Part shown: piece by piece, positions 59,681-64,000 of the stretch
Position numbering within the stretch: the stretch's first letter is position 1
Layout: each line of letters opens with the position of its first letter
NCBI GenBank assembly: GCA_943736015.1
Contig: OX031062.1
Span: 1,718,501 to 1,782,500 of the forward strand
DNA length: 64,000 bases
Direction: 5' to 3'
Source of the DNA: Tridacna crocea
Taxonomy: Eukaryota > Mollusca > Bivalvia > Cardiida > Cardiidae
Notes under the pieces: generated by a model
Databases searched by the model: none
What the model saw: only the letters and a program-made list of their open reading frames with translations
Told to the model about the DNA's origin: nothing
Translations under genes and position numbers: made by a program

Positions 59681-60145
59681 TTAACTCTTTCGCTAGAACA
59701 CAATCCAGACTTTTAACGACCCTGAGAAAGAACCCTGCAGAAAATATTGCGGGAAAAAGAGAAAATGCTGGTAACCCAGCATTTTCTCCTTTTCCCTCAA
59801 TATTTTCTGTCCTATTAAAGACAGAAATCATTGTTTGAGCCACATTTTAACTCTTTACCAAACGATAAAATTTTAGACTGGTCCAAATTGAAAGCATTTG
59901 CAGACGACAAAATAAAGGTGACTGAAAAATTGAAATTTGATCTCAGAAGGGTAGAAAACACTGTGGGAAAAGGAGAAAATACTCAGGTTACCAGCATTTT
60001 CTCCTTTTCCTACAGTGTTTTCAAAAGGCTTCTTTCTCAGGGGCGTTAAAACTAGGGATTGTGTGGTAATGGGTTAAGTAATGACTTCAATTGCTTTCAG
60101 CTTCAGGTCAGGTTCAGAATTTCGTCATGTGGTAAACTGAGTTTT
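59681..60145 (+). mobile_element. M1 MITE split by another M1
   Basis: Left end and stem 59681-59846, then after the insertion GTAATGACTTCAATTGC to GTCATGTGGTAAACTGAG. Right TTAA mutated. Confidence 0.8.
59847..60077 (-). mobile_element. M1 MITE, nested
   Basis: TTAA both sides; opposite orientation to its host. AATACTCAGGTTACC shows an apex insertion. Confidence 0.9.
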
Positions 60146-60375
60146 CCTATTACCACACAATCACGACTTTAAATGCCCCTTTTGGAGAAAACTTTGGAAA
60201 ACATTGTATTGCGAGAAAAGAGGATAATGCTGGTAACCAGCATTTTATCCTAATCCCACAGTGTTTTCTACACTGTCAAAGTACTTCAGTTTATTTGTGT
60301 TACCTTTGTAATTGTTATCTGCAGAAGCTTTCACATTGGAAGAGTTTTAAGATTTGTTGTTTGGTAAAGGATTAA
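60142..60375 (+). mobile_element. M1 MITE, full length
   Basis: Left flank TTTT, right TTAA; stem worn (CATTGTATTGCGAG). Confidence 0.82.
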
Positions 60376-60430
60376 ACCACAAAAGTTAAGACTTGTCCAA
60401 AATGAAAACATTTTGCAGACAACAAATTAA
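60372..60430 (-). mobile_element. M1 MITE, left-end fragment
   Basis: AGACTTGTCCAAAATGAAAA then GCAGACAACAAA, broken at the next TTAA. Confidence 0.55.
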
Positions 60431-60551
60431 TTCTTAACCAAACGACAAAATTTTTTGGTCTCAGCCAATCTGAAAGCATTTGCAGGCGACAAAATAAATA
60501 TAGCTCAAGTGATGATGACTGTCTGAAATTTTGTCACTCGGCAAAGATTTA
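60427..60551. mobile_element. M1-derived element with two AAACGAC-type ends, no palindrome
   Basis: Left CTTAACCAAACGACAAAATT, right GAAATTTTGTCACTCGGCAAAG; the join is at GATGATGACTGTCTG. Confidence 0.65.
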
Positions 60552-60710
60552 TCAGAAGTCCAACACAGATTTCATGCTGTTTTAAATATTTTGTTATAAA
60601 CAATCTTTATTTTATGATGATGTACCAATTTTGAAGATTAAGCATTTTTTCCTCTAAATTGGTTGATCAAACTTGCTTGAAGATTTATCATACGATGATA
60701 CATTAATTTT

Positions 60711-60833
60711 TCTGAATTTGAAAGTAACACCTTTTTACATTGACCAAAGCAGTGGTTTGATTACAAGTTAGCCAATCATATTGTCTTACTTTGAAATTTG
60801 AAAGTCCTTTGAGAATAAGACTGAGATTACATA
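60711..60833. mobile_element. H2 MITE, decayed
   Basis: GAATTTGAAAGTAACACC and TTAGCCAATCATATTG..GAGAATAAGACTGAG match H2 loosely. Confidence 0.5.
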
Positions 60834-60862
60834 GGAGTTAGATGATACTACACTACATGTAC

Positions 60863-60917
60863 TAGGCTGGGTGGCTCAGTGGTCAGCATGTCTGACTGGT
60901 GACCTGCCCCTGCGAGA
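60863..60917 (+). mobile_element. SINE A, tRNA-like head only
   Basis: GGCTGGGTGGCTCAGTGGTC..GACTGGTGACCTG, then lost in GTTCATGAAC repeats. Confidence 0.6.
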
Positions 60918-61170
60918 AGGTTCATGAACTATTCATGAACTGTTCATGAAACGCAAATTTTGCCTTTCATGAATTTTTTGTTCATGAACCAAAGTTCATG
61001 AACTGTAAGGAAGTTCAAGAACTGTTCATGAACTGCAAAATTGTGCCTTTCATGAATTTTTTGTTCATGAACCAAAGTTCATGAACTGCAAGGAAGTTAA
61101 AGAAACTTAAATGAACCCTTTTTGTAGTTCATGAATTTGCAGTTCATGAACATTCACAGAAAGTTCATGA
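60918..61170. repeat. GTTCATGAAC-rich repeat
   Basis: The 10-bp palindrome GTTCATGAAC and near variants occur more than ten times. Two larger units of 82 bp (60942 and 61024) share TTTTTTGTTCATGAACC and GCAAGGAAGTT-like parts. Confidence 0.85.
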
Positions 61171-61412
61171 ATATTCTGTAACTGCTACGGTGTATAAAAA
61201 TTCACCTTAATATAAACCCTTAACATTGTTTATGCTGTGGATGACAACTACAACATTTAGTAGCAACCATGACCAAAACCACACGACATAAGCTCTCAGA
61301 TACTTTGTACCAGTAAGCTAAAAAGCAACAAACCTAACAAGATCACTATATGAAATTCATACGTTGAAACTTATAAAGTATACATATAAAACCAAATACT
61401 TGAAACACCAAC
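61171..61412. other. no recognised feature
   Basis: Unique spacer. Confidence 0.35.
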
Positions 61413-61640
61413 TTAACCCATTACCACACAATCCCTACTTTTGACAACCCTGAGAAAGAAGCCTTTGGAAAACATTTTGGGAAAAGGAGAAAATGGTGGT
61501 TACCAGCATTTTCTCCTTTTCCCCCAATGTTTTCTACCCTTCCCAAAACAAATTTCAAATTTTCAATTACTTTTATTTTGTTATCTGCAAATGCTTCGAT
61601 TTGGACAAACCTAAAATTTTGTTGTTTGGTAATGAGTTAA
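61413..61640 (+). mobile_element. M1 MITE, intact
   Basis: TTAA both sides; ends CCCATTACC / GGTAATGAG; apex GGTTACC opposite to the norm; two stem mismatches. Confidence 0.9.
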
Positions 61641-61693
61641 ACACATCCAGGTGACTTTTGAAAAACACTTGCTAAAGGAGAAGTGTCAAGTTT

Positions 61694-61841
61694 CTATTCT
61701 TCATCCATGTTGATTTTCTTTTCGATGATGTCATCTACTTTCTTTCCGGTGTCTAGGTATTTCTCCAAACGTTCTTCTATTTTCTTCAACTCTCTCCTCC
61801 TACATTTGGCATCATCTTCAAGTTTCCTTATTCTTCTTTAA
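61694..61841 (-). CDS. possible 3' coding exon, coiled-coil-like
   Basis: On the minus strand a frame of about 46 codons ends at TAG (61694-61696). It is rich in Lys, Glu and Arg, with EERLEKYLDTGKK and a closing INMDEE, typical of a charged helix and unlike any repeat here. Just upstream is a pyrimidine tract ending CAG (acceptor-like, 61842-61844). However, the frame meets TAA only 2 bases inside the presumed exon, so either the true acceptor lies a few bases further in or this is a pseudogene remnant. Protein family not recognised. Confidence 0.3.
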
Positions 61842-62125
61842 CTGAAAAAAATTCATTGTTCAGGATGAATTGATTTAACTGTAAAGAAGTATGCAATTAG
61901 TTATCACGTAACAGCATTTCACAAAATATAGATTAAATCATGAAATGATGCAAAAACATTCATAAATGAACCCCCGGTAATATCCATAACTTAAGACCCA
62001 TTCACTTCTATGTAATATGTACAGAATGATGTCAAAAATGACGTCACAAAAATATTTCACTGAAAACAGAGGTTATGTGATAAACACATGTAAATACCAA
62101 GTCACAAACACTCCTGTGGCTGCTG
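61842..62125. other. no recognised feature
   Basis: AT-rich; would be intronic if the neighbouring exon-like segments are real. Confidence 0.3.
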
Positions 62126-62355
62126 TTACCCCTTTACCAAACGACAAAATAGTAGACTGGTCCAAATTGAAAGCACTTGCAGACAACAAAATAAACGTAA
62201 CTCAAAAATTGAAATTTGTTTTCAGCAGGGTAAAAAATCATTGTTGCTAAAGGAGTAAATGCTGGTTACCAGCATTTTCTCCTTTTCCCACAATGTTTTT
62301 AAAAGGCTTCTATCTCAGGTTAGTAAAATCCAGGGATTGTTTGGTAAAGGGTTAA
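62126..62355 (-). mobile_element. M1 MITE, full length
   Basis: Left TTAC, right TTAA; right end ATCCAGGGATTGTTTGG; small left-arm damage (GTTGCTAAAGGAGTAAATG). Confidence 0.85.
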
Positions 62356-62455
62356 ACTGTGAATTGTTATTCATTTGTTTCTATGACTAATGTTTCAAAA
62401 CGCACTCAAAGAAATGCACATCATGTTTATCATTCAGTGCATTACATACAATTCA

Positions 62456-62650
62456 AATACAGTCGATCTTGTTCTAACGACCACATGTATCAAGCGACTT
62501 TTGTGCTTAACGACCGTTTTAAAGTCAGCCCAAACTATTTTCCTCTATTTTTACGTTTTATTCAGCGACTGTTGTCCCACGCGCCCAACAACTGTCAATT
62601 TTGGCACAAAAATCAATCATAGATTTTAATAAGCGACCGACACTTTACCT
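62456..62650. mobile_element. possible Tigger/pogo-like remnant
   Basis: ATACAGTCGATCTTGTTCTAACG resembles the CAGTCGA... ends of pogo/Tigger elements preceded by TA. Internal ACGACC/AGCGACC motifs recur, but no matching second end is clear. Confidence 0.35.
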
Positions 62651-62688
62651 GCACAGGTGTTGGATTTTTCTATCTGATGACTTGTTTG

Positions 62689-63059
62689 TAGTGTTGGGAA
62701 ATTGGTTTAAAATCTCAATCGATTATCGCTTTGTAATCAGAAGAGCAAACCAACTAGCTATTGATAGTACAATCGGTTTTGACTCGATTTAACTGAGAAT
62801 GTCTTTTTGCTTAAAATACTGTGACAATATTGTAAACATGATAGTCTTCATAAATTAAATTTATACAGATGTTGTATTCTGCACTTTAATCAGTTTAGAT
62901 AAATTACAATTAAGTTTTTTTGCTTTAAGTATTTTAAGCGAAAAGACATTCTCAGTTAAATGGAGTCAAAACCAATTGTACTATTGATAGCTAGTTGGTT
63001 TGCTCTTCTGATTACAAAGCGATAATTGATTGAGATTTTAAACCAATTGCCCAACACTA
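62689..63059. mobile_element. hAT-like MITE, 371 bp
   Basis: Inverted ends of about 132 bp (62689-62821 and 62928-63059) beginning TAGTGTTGGG, with CAGAAGAGCAAACCAACTAG in both and few mismatches. The terminal sequence suggests hAT; no 8-bp duplication is visible, so the class is inference. Confidence 0.75.
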
Positions 63060-63109
63060 CAGAACCTTAAAGACCCCTTTTTGCCAGTTGTGGCTCACAA
63101 TAATACTAC

Positions 63110-63179
63110 CTTTAGTTCTTCCTTGAGCTGCCAACAGGAGTGTCAGGATTCTCCATGGAGGTATTTCCTACTGTCATGA
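63110..63179 (-). other. exon-like segment
   Basis: On the minus strand: TATATTTTTCAG, a 70-bp segment, then GTAGTATTATTG, i.e. acceptor-like and donor-like borders. One frame is open from ATG (TCATGACAGTAGG) for 21 codons to a TAA three bases before the donor. Its phase would match the 61694-61841 segment, but the stops prevent a simple join. Could be a non-coding exon or chance. Confidence 0.2.
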
Positions 63180-63210
63180 CTGAAAAATATAGTAATTTCA
63201 TTAAAGATAA

Positions 63211-64000
63211 AACAAGAGGGCCAAAATGGCCCTGGATCACTCACCTGAATTTTTGAGAGGACCATAGCTTTTTTTTTTTTTAAGGTATTGAAACACTGGA
63301 AACAATATCATCATTTTAACGAGCAATTTTTAAAAGGTCACCTGTAAAAGTCCTTTTAAAATCTGACCAGCAGTTTTAGAGAACAAGAATTTTCAAGAAT
63401 TTCTTCATTTCCATGTACATGTAGTGCAAGTAGCCCCCATTCACCAGAGCAATGTTTCTGGACGAATCAAACTTTCACGAACGATTTTCAAAAAGGGTCA
63501 CCCAAGGAATATCTCTGTGAAAATTTTCCAAAATCTGACAAGCCATTTCAGAGAACAAGAATTTTTAAGAATTTCTTCATTTCCATGTACATGTAGTGCA
63601 AGTAGCCCCCATTCACCAGAGCCATGTTTCTTGATGAATCAAAATTTCACGAACAAATTTTGAAAAGGGTCACCAAAGGAACATCTCTGTGAAATTATTT
63701 CAAAATCTGACCAGCCGTTCGAGAGAAAAAGAATTTTTAAGAATTTCTTCATTTCCCTATAGCGCAAGTAGCCCCCATTCCCCAGAGCCAGTTTTCTTGA
63801 CCTATCAAAATTTCACGAACAATTTTTGAGAAGGGGCACCTAAGGAACATCTCTGTGAAATAATTTTAAAATCTGGCCAGCGGTTTCTGGGAAGAAGAAT
63901 TTTTAAGAATTTCCTCCTTTCTGTACAGTGCAAGAAACCCCCATTCACCAGAGCCATGTTTCTTGACAGATCAAAATTTCGCGAACACATTGTGAAAATG
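63211..64000 (-). mobile_element. second HINE-like element, cut by window end
   Basis: Begins AACAAGAGGGCC, hairpin GGGCCAAAATGGCCC, then CACTCACCTGAAT: the HINE 3' end in reverse. The interior is a tandem array of about 166-172 bp units (TAGCCCCCATTC at 63431, 63603, 63769, worn at 63935), unrelated in sequence to the 145-bp units. Confidence 0.75.

Noticed and set aside
1..60551. CRISPR-like array of repeated palindromes
   Set aside because: Spacing is irregular, repeats are about 225 bp with TTAA flanks, orientation varies and the host looks eukaryotic.

Overview
This AT-rich window looks like nuclear DNA from an invertebrate, most likely a bivalve mollusc. The clues are a Helentron-type (HINE) element with GCTCACCTGAGC-like ends and a 145-bp internal tandem array, several tRNA-derived SINEs with (ATTG)n/(CAAT)n tails, and many small inverted-repeat elements. 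No convincing intact gene is visible. Nearly all open reading frames are chance frames through repeats. I see only two weak exon-like segments on the minus strand (61.7 and 63.1 kb) and one 36-codon ORF in a CpG-rich patch (28.3 kb).

The dominant feature is a swarm of short non-autonomous transposons (MITEs), well over 120 copies and fragments, covering very roughly 40% of the window. A full copy is about 225-230 bp. It is bounded by TTAA, has ends CCCTTTACC / GGTAAAGGG (piggyBac-like: TTAA target plus CCC...GGG) and carries a near-perfect 67-nt palindrome in the middle (two 33-nt arms around one unpaired base). My labels: M1 is the common type, with one end reading ACACAATCCC (or AAACAATCCC) and the other AAACGACAAAATTTTAGAC. 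M2 has the end CTCCATAGATACTC. M3 has the end CAAACAAGCTCTGG and apex GCTCGTAACGAGC. M4 has ends CCCAAACAACAAACTTTTGG and AACCAGGGATTGTTTGGG. Strand is given as + when the ACACAATCCC end (M1), CTCCATAG end (M2), CAAGCTC end (M3) or AGGGATTG end (M4) lies on the left. Start and end include the TTAA copies, so neighbours that share one TTAA overlap by 4 bp.

Layout: 0-9.9 kb, dense M1 copies with one SINE. 10.0-12.4 kb, a HINE element with the 145-bp array. 13-24.7 kb, dense MITEs, an old decayed HINE and SINEs. 24.7-31 kb, a mixed zone with a long foldback repeat, hairpin MITEs, a CpG-rich patch and an hAT-like element inside a SINE. 31-41 kb, dense MITEs with local duplications and a Mutator-like MITE. 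41-46 kb, sparser, with a second Mutator-like MITE and a 75-bp palindrome. 46-60.5 kb, dense MITEs, a 31-bp minisatellite and a cluster of AGATCAGACTGCA hairpins. 60.8-64 kb, GTTCATGAAC repeats, possible exons, an hAT-like MITE and the end of a second tandem-repeat element.

The elements interact physically. MITEs repeatedly land in the TTAA of SINE 3' tails, sit next to each other sharing one TTAA, nest inside each other, and in three places are flanked by equal-length TTAA-bounded duplications of host sequence. The central stems show matched changes on both arms between subfamilies, and a few copies have two copies of the same end. These patterns are the most interesting content of the window.
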